Shown: positions 9,492 to 17,691 of the stretch, in pieces | Layout: each line of letters begins with the position of its first letter | How positions within the stretch are numbered: position 1 is the first letter of the stretch | From: Trinickia caryophylli | Lineage (GTDB): Bacteria > Pseudomonadota > Gammaproteobacteria > Burkholderiales > Burkholderiaceae | Reading direction: 5' to 3' | Assembly (NCBI RefSeq): GCF_034424545.1 | Contig: NZ_CP139971.1 | Coordinates: forward strand, 1,178,001-1,242,000 | Length of the DNA stretch: 64,000 bases | The notes under the pieces: generated by a model | What the model was told of the DNA's origin: nothing | What the model saw: the letters and a program-made list of their open reading frames with translations, nothing else | The model's database searches: none | Made by a program: the position numbers and the translations under genes

Positions 9492-10505
9492 TCAATGCTC
9501 GCTCAGGGCGGCGTTCACGGCATTCAGGCCGTTCGCGCCGCTCGCTGTCGTAACGCCGTCCAGCCAGGCGCCCAGCAGCGCCGGGTTCGCTTTCAAGGCA
9601 TCGCGCGCGGCGGCATGCACATCCACCTTGTTCTGCAGCACGCTCGCAATGATCCGGTTTTCGAGGTCGACGTTGAACGTCATCTGCTTGAAGAGCCTCG
9701 CCACGTTCGTGCATTGCGCGGCAAAGCCTGCGCGCGCAACGGTATTGACCGTCGCCCCGCCATAGTCGGGACCGAAGTAGGCATCCCCGCCGGCCAGATA
9801 AGCGAGGTGGAATTTCGTGTTCATCAGGTGCGGCTCCCACGCGAGAAACACGATCCACCGCTTGTCGCGAATGGCACGCTCGACCTGCGTCAGCATCCCC
9901 GTTTCGCTCGATGCCACGAGCGTCCAGCTGCCGAGGCCGAATGCCTTGTCGCCGATCATGCGCGAGATGTTCTGATTCGCGGGTGCGCCCGGCTCGATGC
10001 CATAGATCTTGTCGTCGAACTTGTCGCCGTATTTCGCGAGGTCGGCGAACGAATGCACGCCGGCCGCCGCAACGTAGTCGGGCACCGCCAGCGTGAACTT
10101 CGCATTCGTCAGGTTCGCATGCAGCAGATCGATGGCATGACTATCGATGAATGGCTTGACGAGCGGTGCCTGCGCGGGCATCCAGTTGCCGAGGAACACG
10201 TCCACCTGCCCTTTCTTCAACCCCTCGTATGTGATCGGCACGGAAAGGTTCGCAACGTTCTGCCGGTAGCCGAGCGCTTTCAGCACGACGCCCGCAACCG
10301 CATTCGTCGCATCGATGTCGGTCCAGCCGGGCGCGGCCATGCGAACCTCGCTGCAGCTTTGAGGCTCCGCCGCCTTTGCCATGACCGGCGTCATGGCCAC
10401 CACTGCCCACATGACCACGCATACCGCCCGCCATGCCGCCGCCGCCCGGCGCAGAGATCCACGATGTCTGCTTCGCTTCATTTCCCACCCCTTGTGTGTG
10501 TTCAT
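9492..10505 (-). CDS. choX: Choline/betaine ABC transporter periplasmic binding protein (ChoX-like)
   Basis: 337 residues. The ATG at 10505 is preferred: AAGGAG lies nine bases before it, while the ATG at 10514 would touch the Shine-Dalgarno. A long signal sequence (ending 'MAKAAEP') is followed by 'VRMAAPGWTDIDATNAVAGVVLKALGY', 'TYEGLKKGQVDVFLGNWMP' and 'WIVFLAWEPHLMN', the pattern of OpuAC/ProX-type quaternary-amine binding proteins, especially choline-specific ChoX. No ATPase or permease partner is encoded beside it, so it must pair with components elsewhere. It sits between betC and the porin in one transcription unit. Confidence 0.85.
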   Translation of the reverse strand: MNTHKGWEMKRSRHRGSLRRAAAAWRAVCVVMWAVVAMTPVMAKAAEPQSCSEVRMAAPGWTDIDATNAVAGVVLKALGYRQNVANLSVPITYEGLKKGQVDVFLGNWMPAQAPLVKPFIDSHAIDLLHANLTNAKFTLAVPDYVAAAGVHSFADLAKYGDKFDDKIYGIEPGAPANQNISRMIGDKAFGLGSWTLVASSETGMLTQVERAIRDKRWIVFLAWEPHLMNTKFHLAYLAGGDAYFGPDYGGATVNTVARAGFAAQCTNVARLFKQMTFNVDLENRIIASVLQNKVDVHAAARDALKANPALLGAWLDGVTTASGANGLNAVNAALSEH

Positions 10506-10552
10506 GTGGTGCATCTCCTTGGCGCCATGGTCGATGACGATGACCGATGGAC

Positions 10553-12094
10553 TTACTCGTGCGCGACACGCGGAAACCGGGCCATCGCTTCGAGCGTATC
10601 GAGTTCGATGTGGTTGCGCATATAGCGCTGGCTCGCATCGGCAAACGGCTGCCAGTCCCACGAGCGGATGCGGCCCTGCGTCGTTGCTTCGTAGTGAAAG
10701 CGCCGTCGGCGCTGGCTCGCGAGCACCGCCTCGTGCAGCGCCTGCACGTTCCACCGCTGCGCGACTTCGGCCCGCAACGCGCCTACCGTCGCCGCATAGG
10801 CCGGATCGCGAGCGAGATTCGTCAGCTCTCGCGGGTCCGCTTCAAGGTCGAATAATTGGTCGGGATCGGCAGGCGTATGAATGAATTTGTAGCGGCCGCG
10901 GCGAATCATCATCATCGGCGCCAGCGCACCTTCGGCCAGATACTCGCCGAACACTTCGTCATGACCGCCGTCGCTGTGCAGATGCGGCAGGAGACTGCGC
11001 CCATCCACCGGGTCGGGCCATGCGGTTTCGCGCCGCCCCGTCGCAAGCTCGACGAGCGTCGGCAGCAGATCGATCGTCGAAACGGATGCCGCCACGCGGT
11101 GGGGCGCGAATTGTCCCGGCGCATGCACGATCAGCGGCACGCGTGCCGCGTTTTCGAAGAACGTCATCTTGTACCAGAGCCCGCGTTCGCCGAGCATGTC
11201 GCCATGATCCGACGTCACGATCACGACCGTATCGTCAGCCATACCCGTCGCCTTCAATGCGTCGAGCATCGCGCCGAATTGGGAATCGACATACGAAAGC
11301 GCGCCGTAGTAGGCACGCCGGGCGTTTCGCACCTGCTGTTCGCTCGGCGGCGTGCGATCGTTCTCGCAGACATGGCGCAGCCGCCGCGAGTGCGGATCGC
11401 TCTCGTCATAGCCGAGGGTTGTCCGCGGCATGTCGATGTCCGCGTCGCGATAGAGGTCCCAATAGGCCGCGGGAATGGCATAGGGATCGTGGGGATGCGT
11501 CAGCGAGGCCACGATGCAAAACGGCCTCGCATCGCTGCCCGCCTGCCGCTCGCGTGCGATGTCGTAGAGCTTCTGACGCACCGTGAACGTGACCTCGTCG
11601 TCGAAATCGAGCTGATTCGTGCGCACGCAAGGGCCCGCGTCGAGCACCGAGCTCATGTTGTGGTACCAGCTCGGTCTGCGCTCCGGATGGTCCCAGTCCG
11701 GCACCCAGCCGAAGTCGGCCGGGTAGATGTCGGTGGTCAGGCGCTCTTCGAAGCCGTGCAATTGATCCGGCCCGCAAAAGTGCATCTTGCCCGACAGCAC
11801 CGTGCGATAACCAGCCGCCCGCAAGTAATGGGCGAACGTCAGCGTTTGCGCCGGCAATTCGGCGGCGTTATCGTATGCGCCAATCTTCGACGGCAGTTTG
11901 CCTGCCATGAAGGCGAAGCGCGACGGCGCGCAGAGCGGGCTCGCGCAGTAGGCGGAATCGAACACCACGCCTTCGCTCGCCAATGCGTCGATGCGAGGTG
12001 TTTTCGAAACCGTATTCCCATACGGGCGCAGCGAGGACGGCGTCATCTGGTCCGCCATCAGGACGAGGATATTCTTTCCGGCGTTGGGCTTCAT
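10553..12094 (-). CDS. betC: Choline-sulfatase
   Basis: 513 residues. Hydrolyses choline-O-sulfate to choline and sulfate in the cytoplasm. The sulfatase signature C-x-P-S-R is present as Cys55-Ala-Pro-Ser-Arg ('SPLCAPSRFAFMAGK'), the cysteine being the formylglycine precursor. Metal ligands are visible in 'LVLMADQM' (residues 11-16) and 'VIVTSDHGDMLGERGLWYKMTFFENAARVPL', the latter very characteristic of BetC. The C-terminal extension 'RRRFHYEATTQGRIRSWDWQPF' also fits the choline-sulfatase group. It is first in the minus-strand unit with choX and a porin, and divergent from a LysR regulator. Confidence 0.93.
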   Translation of the reverse strand: MKPNAGKNILVLMADQMTPSSLRPYGNTVSKTPRIDALASEGVVFDSAYCASPLCAPSRFAFMAGKLPSKIGAYDNAAELPAQTLTFAHYLRAAGYRTVLSGKMHFCGPDQLHGFEERLTTDIYPADFGWVPDWDHPERRPSWYHNMSSVLDAGPCVRTNQLDFDDEVTFTVRQKLYDIARERQAGSDARPFCIVASLTHPHDPYAIPAAYWDLYRDADIDMPRTTLGYDESDPHSRRLRHVCENDRTPPSEQQVRNARRAYYGALSYVDSQFGAMLDALKATGMADDTVVIVTSDHGDMLGERGLWYKMTFFENAARVPLIVHAPGQFAPHRVAASVSTIDLLPTLVELATGRRETAWPDPVDGRSLLPHLHSDGGHDEVFGEYLAEGALAPMMMIRRGRYKFIHTPADPDQLFDLEADPRELTNLARDPAYAATVGALRAEVAQRWNVQALHEAVLASQRRRRFHYEATTQGRIRSWDWQPFADASQRYMRNHIELDTLEAMARFPRVAHE

Positions 12095-12185
12095 GTGCGG
12101 GGATGTTTAGAATGCGATGCAATGGACTTGGGTGACCCTGGCGCCAATATGTCCGCCCACAATTCGCGTGTGAAGACGGCCGTAG

Positions 12186-12200
12186 CTTATGGCCCATAAG
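12186..12200. promoter_or_regulatory. LysR-type box (T-N11-A palindrome) overlapping the regulator's ribosome-binding site
   Basis: CTTATGG-C-CCATAAG is a perfect 15-base palindrome containing TTATGGCCCATAA, which satisfies the T-N11-A rule for LysR-type boxes. Its right arm includes the AAGG that serves as Shine-Dalgarno for the LysR gene at 12209, so binding would block its own translation start or late promoter region. It lies 91 bases upstream of betC on the other side. Confidence 0.6.
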
Positions 12201-12208
12201 GCATGCTT

Positions 12209-13141
12209 ATGTCTGAACATGATCGTTTGCCGCCGCTGCAGGCCCTGTCGGTATTCGAATCCGCCGCACGCTTGATGAGCTTCACGGCCGCCGCGCGGGA
12301 GCTCGGGTCCACGCAGCCCGCCGTCAGCCAGCGCATCGTGCAACTCGAGGTGGACCTCGGCGCCCCGCTGTTCGAACGGGGGCACCGGGGCGTCACGCTG
12401 ACCGCCGACGGGCAGCGGCTCTACGAAGCCGTGCGCCAGAGCATTGCGGCGTTGCGCGGCGCGGCCTCCGAAATCCGTGCGCGGCGCACCAAGGGCGCGC
12501 TCACGATCCTCACCGACGCCGGCTTCGCGACCTACTGGCTCGTGCCGCGGCTCATGGACCTGCGGCGCCTGCTGCCCGACATCAACGTGAGCGTGGTTAC
12601 GTCGCAGCAGACGTTCGATCCGCGCCGCGACCATGCCGACGTGGCCATCGCGTTCGGCGATGGCGACTGGTCGCCCTGCACGGCCACGCGCCTTTTTCCC
12701 GAGCAAGTCGTTGCCGTCTGCTCGGCGCAGTTTCGCGCGGCCCACCCTCACATCGCGGCGCCGGCCGACCTGCGCGCGGTGCCGTTGCTGCACGTGCAAC
12801 CCACGGAGCCCGAGCGCTGGCTCGGGTGGAACGGCTGGTTTGCCGCGCACGGTCTATCTGCGCCCCCCGACGAGCAGGCGTCCACGTTCAACAGCTATGC
12901 GCTCGTGATGCATGCGGCGCTCACGCATCAAGGTGTGGCGCTCGGCTGGCTGCCGCTCGTAGACGAGTTGATCGCGACGGGGCAGCTCGTTGCGCTCTTC
13001 GACGAACCCGTAACGACGGCACGCGGCTATTTCCTCGTCTGTCCGCAAGCGAGGCCCGAAGCGCCGGCGGCGCCGGCATTCCGGCGCTGGTTGTTCGCGG
13101 CATGCGCCAATGACGGCGTGCCGGCTGTATCGCCCACTTGA
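12209..13141 (+). CDS. LysR-family regulator of choline-sulfate utilisation
   Basis: 310 residues from the ATG at 12209, which has AAGG seven bases upstream; the ATG at 12203 has no room for a ribosome-binding site. The N-terminal winged helix 'SFTAAARELGSTQPAVSQRIVQLEVDLGAPLFERGHRGVTLT' is clear and the effector domain is of the GcvA type ('RLMDLRRLLPDINVSVVTSQ', 'DVAIAFGDGDW'). Divergent transcription from betC and the box at 12186 make it the probable regulator of betC-choX-porin, matching the known pairing of choline-sulfatase genes with a dedicated LysR protein. Confidence 0.9.
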   Translation: MSEHDRLPPLQALSVFESAARLMSFTAAARELGSTQPAVSQRIVQLEVDLGAPLFERGHRGVTLTADGQRLYEAVRQSIAALRGAASEIRARRTKGALTILTDAGFATYWLVPRLMDLRRLLPDINVSVVTSQQTFDPRRDHADVAIAFGDGDWSPCTATRLFPEQVVAVCSAQFRAAHPHIAAPADLRAVPLLHVQPTEPERWLGWNGWFAAHGLSAPPDEQASTFNSYALVMHAALTHQGVALGWLPLVDELIATGQLVALFDEPVTTARGYFLVCPQARPEAPAAPAFRRWLFAACANDGVPAVSPT

Positions 13142-13289
13142 TCGGCAAACGATGACCGGCGGTGCTCCGCCTGCGTGGGCGCCGGCCAGTCCCGCGGCGC
13201 GAGCGCACCGCCTCTCTCGCTTCATACGTCTCGCTTCATACGCCAAGGTACGGCCGCGGCCGCTGCATGCGTGCCGGTTCGCCACCGGC

Positions 13290-13343
13290 GAAATGCATTT
13301 CCTTTAGAAATGAAATCATTTCAAAACATTCACTTTTTATAAT
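13290..13343. promoter_or_regulatory. Two palindromes and a TATAAT upstream of acetoacetate decarboxylase
   Basis: GAAATGCATTTC (13290-13301) and TGAAATCATTTCA (13311-13323) are perfect palindromes sharing a GAAAT half. A consensus TATAAT stands at 13338-13343 on the + strand, with no good -35, which suggests activated or overlapping control. The stretch 13142-13497 (356 bases) otherwise holds no gene; the AT-rich patch is unusual against its G+C-rich surroundings. Confidence 0.5.
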
Positions 13344-13497
13344 GCTCCAATAGGCATAAATTGCTGCCTGTCAGCAGGAATATCAGCAGGAAAACTGCAC
13401 GGGTCGAACGAGACTCCGGTTCATTCCCCCCGACACGTCCCACCATTGGCGGACGACGCGACCCAGCCAGCCGTGCCTTCCGCGAAAGAGAACCGCC

Positions 13498-14310
13498 ATG
13501 AAAATCAGTGATATTCGGGCAAGCGCATACGCTATGCCGCTTACAAGCCCCGCCTATTCCCGCGGGCCTTTTCGCTTCGTCGATCGCGAATTTCTGATCG
13601 TGACCTACCGGACCGATCCCGAGCGCCTGCGAGCGCTCGTGCCGGAGCCGCTGGAAATCGACGTCGACAATCCGATCGTCAAATACGAGTTCATCCGTAT
13701 GCCGGATTCGTCGGGATTCGGCGATTACACCGAGTCCGGCCAAGTCATTCCGGTCACGTTCGAGGGCCGCCGAGGCGCGTACGTTCATTCGATGTATCTC
13801 GACTGCCATGCCCCGACGGCAGGTGGGCGCGAACTCTGGGGCTTCCCCAAAAAGATGGCCGCCCCCACGCTCGAAGTCGACGGCGACGTTCTGCTCGGCG
13901 AACTGCGCTACGGCAAATCGCTCGTCGCCACGGCCACGATGGGCTTCAAATATGCGGCACTCAACGCCGCGCAAGCTCAACGTGCCCTCGAAACCCCGGG
14001 TTTTCTGCTGAAGATCGTGCCGCACGTGGACGGTACCCCCCGCGTGCTCGAACTCGTCGAATACCACTGTGTGGACGTGGCGATAAAAGGCGCGTGGTCG
14101 GGCCCGGCCGCGCTGCAGCTCAATGCGCACGCACTTGCGCCCGTGGCCGACTTGCCCGTGCACGAGATCGTGTCGGGCACGCATATTCTTGCCGATCTCA
14201 CGCTCGATCTGGGCAAAGTCGCCTACGACTATCTCGCCCCTGAGTCGAGCCGCGCAACGCGTGCGGGTGCGCCGGCCGCTGCCCTTCGACACGAACCCGA
14301 GTACGCATGA
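13498..14310 (+). CDS. adc: Acetoacetate decarboxylase
   Basis: 270 residues. Converts acetoacetate to acetone and CO2 through a Schiff base. The active-site segment '[11 protein letters not shown]' places the lysine pair at 118-119, corresponding to Lys115/Lys116 of the clostridial enzyme. Other family blocks are 'LVPEPLEID', '[24 protein letters not shown]' and '[18 protein letters not shown]'. Length is about 20 residues above the clostridial protein because of an Ala/Arg-rich tail. It stands alone with its own promoter region; the LysR gene 196 bases downstream may regulate it. No partner CoA-transferase is adjacent. Confidence 0.92.
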   Translation: MKISDIRASAYAMPLTSPAYSRGPFRFVDREFLIVTYRTDPERLRALVPEPLEIDVDNPIVKYEFIRMPDSSGFGDYTESGQVIPVTFEGRRGAYVHSMYLDCHAPTAGGRELWGFPKKMAAPTLEVDGDVLLGELRYGKSLVATATMGFKYAALNAAQAQRALETPGFLLKIVPHVDGTPRVLELVEYHCVDVAIKGAWSGPAALQLNAHALAPVADLPVHEIVSGTHILADLTLDLGKVAYDYLAPESSRATRAGAPAAALRHEPEYA

Positions 14311-14506
14311 CATCCGCGTGCCGCGGCGCGCAGCGTCCCGGAGCGAGCGCGGGTATAAGGTACGGGCGAGGATAAAGTCGTAAAGAAAGTCATGCTCGGA
14401 AACGCAGCGGATGGGTAATATTCGCAGGCACACGCCGGCAGTTGCGCTGGGCGCACCGCGCCCGAACCTGCCGGCGTCATTCGGAAGCTTGCCCGAGGTG
14501 ACGTCG

Positions 14507-15421
14507 ATGGATCTGAAAGCGCTGCGCTATTTCACCGAGATCGTCCGCCAGGGCAGTTTTGCGCGTGCGTCCGAAGCCATTCCGCTCTCGCAGCCGGCGC
14601 TCAGCAAATCGATCAACGGGCTCGAAGAAGAACTCGGGGAACGCCTGCTCGAACGCGGCAGGCGAGGCGTGAGCGTGAGAATGACGGCGGCCGGCGAACT
14701 CGTGATGCGGCGCGCCGAAGCCATGCTGCAGGAGAGAAATGCGCTCCTCGCCGATCTCGAGGCGCTGCGCGGCCTGCAGCGCGGCACACTGCGCATCGGC
14801 GTGGCGCCCGTGGGCAGCGCCGAAATCTTCGCCAATCTCATCGCTCAATTTCACGAACGCTACCCCACGATCGAACTCGTGCTGCGCGAGCAAGGCAGCG
14901 AAGACCTCGAGGAAGCGGTGCGCTCCGGGGAAATCGAAGTTGCTGTCACATTGCTGCCGGTTCGGCCCGATCTCGCGGCGCTTTTTATCGTGAAGTCCCC
15001 GATCGTCGTGGCCGTGCCGCGAAATCATCCGCTGGCCGAGCGCAAGCGCGTGCGCCTCGAAGACTTGCGCGATACCTCGTTCGTCATGCTCGAGTCGGGC
15101 TTTCTGTTGAATCGACGCATTCGCGACGCCTGTGTGGCGTGCGGCTTCACACCGCGGGAAGTCGCGCACAGCGCGCATCCGAACTTCGCGCTCGCACTCG
15201 TGGCCGCCGGTGCCGGCATCATGTGCATTCCCCAGCTCATCGCCGATCGCAATGCGAACGACGGTATCCGCCTGCTCACGCTCGTCAGCCGCGGCCTCGA
15301 TTGGAGACTCGCGTTCGCCTGGCGCAAGGAAGCGGTGCTGTCCGTTGCCGCGAAGGCCTGGCTCGATCTGATCCGCGAGTATTACCCCCAGCCGCAGGCA
15401 ATTGGCGTGGGCACGCGCTAA
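14507..15421 (+). CDS. LysR-family transcriptional regulator
   Basis: 304 residues from the ATG at 14507, preceded by GAGGTG. HTH: 'GSFARASEAIPLSQPALSKSINGLEEELGERLLERGRRGVSV'. The effector-binding half ('GTLRIGVAPVGSAEIFANLIAQFHERYP', 'PIVVAVPRNHPLAERKRVRLEDL') resembles the CbbR/CatR-like and GltC-like majority. It is on the same strand as adc and converges on the IclR gene, with which it overlaps by four bases at the stop codons. Target is unproven; adc is the simplest candidate. Confidence 0.88.
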   Translation: MDLKALRYFTEIVRQGSFARASEAIPLSQPALSKSINGLEEELGERLLERGRRGVSVRMTAAGELVMRRAEAMLQERNALLADLEALRGLQRGTLRIGVAPVGSAEIFANLIAQFHERYPTIELVLREQGSEDLEEAVRSGEIEVAVTLLPVRPDLAALFIVKSPIVVAVPRNHPLAERKRVRLEDLRDTSFVMLESGFLLNRRIRDACVACGFTPREVAHSAHPNFALALVAAGAGIMCIPQLIADRNANDGIRLLTLVSRGLDWRLAFAWRKEAVLSVAAKAWLDLIREYYPQPQAIGVGTR

Positions 15422-16314
15422 GCCGCATTCCTTCCCGCGAGCCCATGCATCGGCCGCCGCAGCGCGGCGTCGAACGGATTCGTGCACGGCCCGATCGCAT
15501 CGGCCTGCCGCCTGAGCAACTCCACGACCATCGGCAGGCGGTCATCGCCAAGGCGCGAGGCGAGCGTACCGACGCTCAACGCACCTACTGGATAACCGGT
15601 GCGATCGAGGATCGGTACCGCGGCGCCCGCCATGCCATCCAGCACGCCGCTGTTGCGCGCCGCATAGCCGAGCTGCCGCACGCGCTCGATCTCGGTGCGC
15701 AGATAGACCTCGTCGAGCACGCCATAACCGCGGATACGCGGCACATTGAAGCGGATGACCTCCTCGCGCTCGGCCTCGGGCAAATAGGCGAGAATCGCGA
15801 GGCTCCCCTGCCCGACACCGAGTGCAATGCGTCCGCCGATGTCGCCCGTGAACGAGCGGATCGGAAAAGGGCCCTCGCACAGGTCGAGGCAAACCGCATC
15901 GAAGCCGCTCTTCACGAGCAGGAAGATGGTCTCGCCCAGGCTCGCGCACAGCCGCAGCAGCGCGGGGCGGCAAAGCGTGCGCATGCTGCTCGGGTTACCC
16001 GCCTGCGCCGCGAGCGCAAAGAAATCGACGCTCAGCCGGTACAGCTTCGACTGCTCGTCCTGCTCGACCATCCCTTCCGCGATCAGCGACTGCAGGATCC
16101 GGTGCGCCGTGCCCTGCGTGAGCCCGACAGTTTTCGCCAGATGCGTGACGCGCACGCCATCCTGCTGCACGGCGGCCAACGCGCGCAGTAACGCGAATGC
16201 GCGCTGCAGCATGCCGGGGCCGGGCGCGGCGGATCGGTCGGCATCGGCAGTGGCAACGACGACGCCCGTCGCGCGCTCGGGCAGCGATGTTTCAGGCGAA
16301 GCGGGGTCCCGCAT
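15418..16314 (-). CDS. IclR-family transcriptional regulator
   Basis: 298 residues from the ATG at 16314, which has GAGGAG seven bases upstream; an ATG at 16338 lacks any ribosome-binding site. The N-terminal winged helix spans about residues 30-95 ('VTHLAKTVGLTQGTAHRILQSLIAEGMVEQDEQSKLYRLS'). The C-terminal effector domain is complete ('GETIFLLVKSGFDAVCLDLCEGPFPIRSF', 'GVGQGSLAILAYL', 'AAVPILDRTGYPVGALSV'). It is divergent from the importer/dehydrogenase operon beginning at 16609, and two related operator-like sequences lie in the 294 bases between, so it very likely controls that operon and itself. Confidence 0.9.
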   Translation of the reverse strand: MRDPASPETSLPERATGVVVATADADRSAAPGPGMLQRAFALLRALAAVQQDGVRVTHLAKTVGLTQGTAHRILQSLIAEGMVEQDEQSKLYRLSVDFFALAAQAGNPSSMRTLCRPALLRLCASLGETIFLLVKSGFDAVCLDLCEGPFPIRSFTGDIGGRIALGVGQGSLAILAYLPEAEREEVIRFNVPRIRGYGVLDEVYLRTEIERVRQLGYAARNSGVLDGMAGAAVPILDRTGYPVGALSVGTLASRLGDDRLPMVVELLRRQADAIGPCTNPFDAALRRPMHGLAGRNAA

Positions 16315-16333
16315 GCCGGCTCTCCTCGGGGGT

Positions 16334-16348
16334 TTCATTCAACGGAAT
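16334..16348. promoter_or_regulatory. Second copy of the IclR operator-like sequence, next to the iclR-type gene
   Basis: TTCATTCAACGGAAT matches the reverse complement of the palindrome at 16476-16492 at 13 of 15 positions. It begins 20 bases upstream of the regulator's start codon, a good place for autoregulation. Confidence 0.5.
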
Positions 16349-16475
16349 ACGGCAACCGCCATTGTCGCCTCGGCAAAATTCGGGTGGCATTCGGGTGAGC
16401 ACGGGATTGACGGGCGCATTTCATGGCTTGCCCGTGCCCGACCATCGGAACGATTCGATACCCTTCCGGATATTC

Positions 16476-16492
16476 ATTCCGTTCAATGGAAT
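16476..16492. promoter_or_regulatory. IclR-type operator palindrome
   Basis: ATTCCGTTCAATGGAAT is a 17-base near-perfect palindrome (one mismatched pair, single central base) of the ATTCC...GGAAT form typical of IclR-family operators. It lies 117 bases before the importer operon. Two copies of TTCGAAATT follow at 16497-16505 and 16523-16530, adding further repeat structure to this promoter. Confidence 0.6.
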
Positions 16493-16608
16493 TTTTTCGA
16501 AATTCATCCCATTGGGCAGAATTCGAAATTGACGCCCCGAAATATGGCTGGCTAGAGTCCGGCTCAGTGACGCACCGGCCCATGCGGTGTGCGAACCCCG
16601 AGGCTCCC

Positions 16609-17691
16609 ATGTCGTTTCTCACGCTCACGGATCTGACGAAATCGTTCGGCGAACTCGTTGCGGTTGCCGACGTCAACCTGTCGGTCGAAAAAGGCGAATT
16701 CGTGTCGCTGCTCGGGCCGTCGGGTTGCGGCAAGACGACGACGCTGCAGATGATCGCCGGCTTTCTCGACGTCACACACGGGCGCATTACCCTTGACGGG
16801 CGGGATATCACGCACGTGAAGCCAAACCGCCGCGGGCTCGGCATCGTGTTCCAGAGCTACGCGCTCTTTCCGCACATGAGCGTGGCCGAGAACGTCGGCT
16901 TCGGACTCGACATGCGCGGCGTCGAGAAGGCCGAGCGCGCCGAGCGCATCGGCGCGGCCTTGTCGCTCGTACGCCTCGATACGCTCGCACACCGTTTCCC
17001 GCGCGAATTGTCGGGTGGCCAGCGCCAGCGTGTCGCCATCGCGCGCGCCGTCGTCATCGAGCCGCCTGTGCTGTTGCTCGACGAACCGATGTCGAATCTC
17101 GACGCCAAACTGCGCGAGGAGATGCAGTTCGAGCTGCGCGCGATCCAGCGCAAGATCGGCACCACCACGATCATGGTCACGCACGATCAGTCGGAGGCGC
17201 TGTCTATCAGCGACCGCGTCGTTGTCATGGATTCGGGCCGCATTACGCAGATCGATACGCCCTACCATGCGTACGAACGCCCCGAAAACCATTTCGTGTC
17301 GCAGTTCATCGGCAAGGCGAATCTGCTGCCAGGCACCGTCGTCGCGCACGACGGCGAGGCGATCCGCATCGATCTCGGTCACGATCTGGCCGAAACGGGC
17401 CGCACCGCCCACCTGCCGCCGCGCGAGCGCGACATACGCATCGGCGAGCGCGTGTCGCTGTGCATCCGCCCAGAGAAGCTGCGGCTGTGCGCGCCCGGCG
17501 CGGGCCGCCTCGCCGCCACCGTCACGAGCCGCTTTTTCCTCGGCAGCCAATGGCTCTACCGCGTGGACAGCGCGCTCGGCGAAGTGCTCGTGTGCTGCCA
17601 GAACGAAGGCACGGAGCCGCTCGCGGAGGGCGCGCCGGTAAGCGTCGACTGGCACAGCGACGCGGTGCGCGTGATGCGTCGGGAGGCCTGA
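16609..17691 (+). CDS. ABC importer ATPase, spermidine/putrescine (PotA) type
   Basis: 360 residues. Walker A GPSGCGKT at 36-43, Q-loop 'FQSYALFPH', signature LSGGQ at 134-138, Walker B 'LLLDEP' at 155-160 and switch His in 'IMVTHDQSEAL'. Residues 250-360 are a TOBE regulatory domain. Start at 16609, after the operator region. The stop codon is immediately followed by the ATG of the first permease. It powers uptake through the two following permeases. With the dehydrogenase subunits in the same operon the substrate is probably an amine, amino acid derivative or opine. Confidence 0.9.
   Translation: MSFLTLTDLTKSFGELVAVADVNLSVEKGEFVSLLGPSGCGKTTTLQMIAGFLDVTHGRITLDGRDITHVKPNRRGLGIVFQSYALFPHMSVAENVGFGLDMRGVEKAERAERIGAALSLVRLDTLAHRFPRELSGGQRQRVAIARAVVIEPPVLLLDEPMSNLDAKLREEMQFELRAIQRKIGTTTIMVTHDQSEALSISDRVVVMDSGRITQIDTPYHAYERPENHFVSQFIGKANLLPGTVVAHDGEAIRIDLGHDLAETGRTAHLPPRERDIRIGERVSLCIRPEKLRLCAPGAGRLAATVTSRFFLGSQWLYRVDSALGEVLVCCQNEGTEPLAEGAPVSVDWHSDAVRVMRREA

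Noticed and set aside
10856..12199. 447-codon plus-strand frame opposite betC
   Set aside because: The minus strand encodes a full choline-sulfatase with its active-site motif, so this frame is a shadow.
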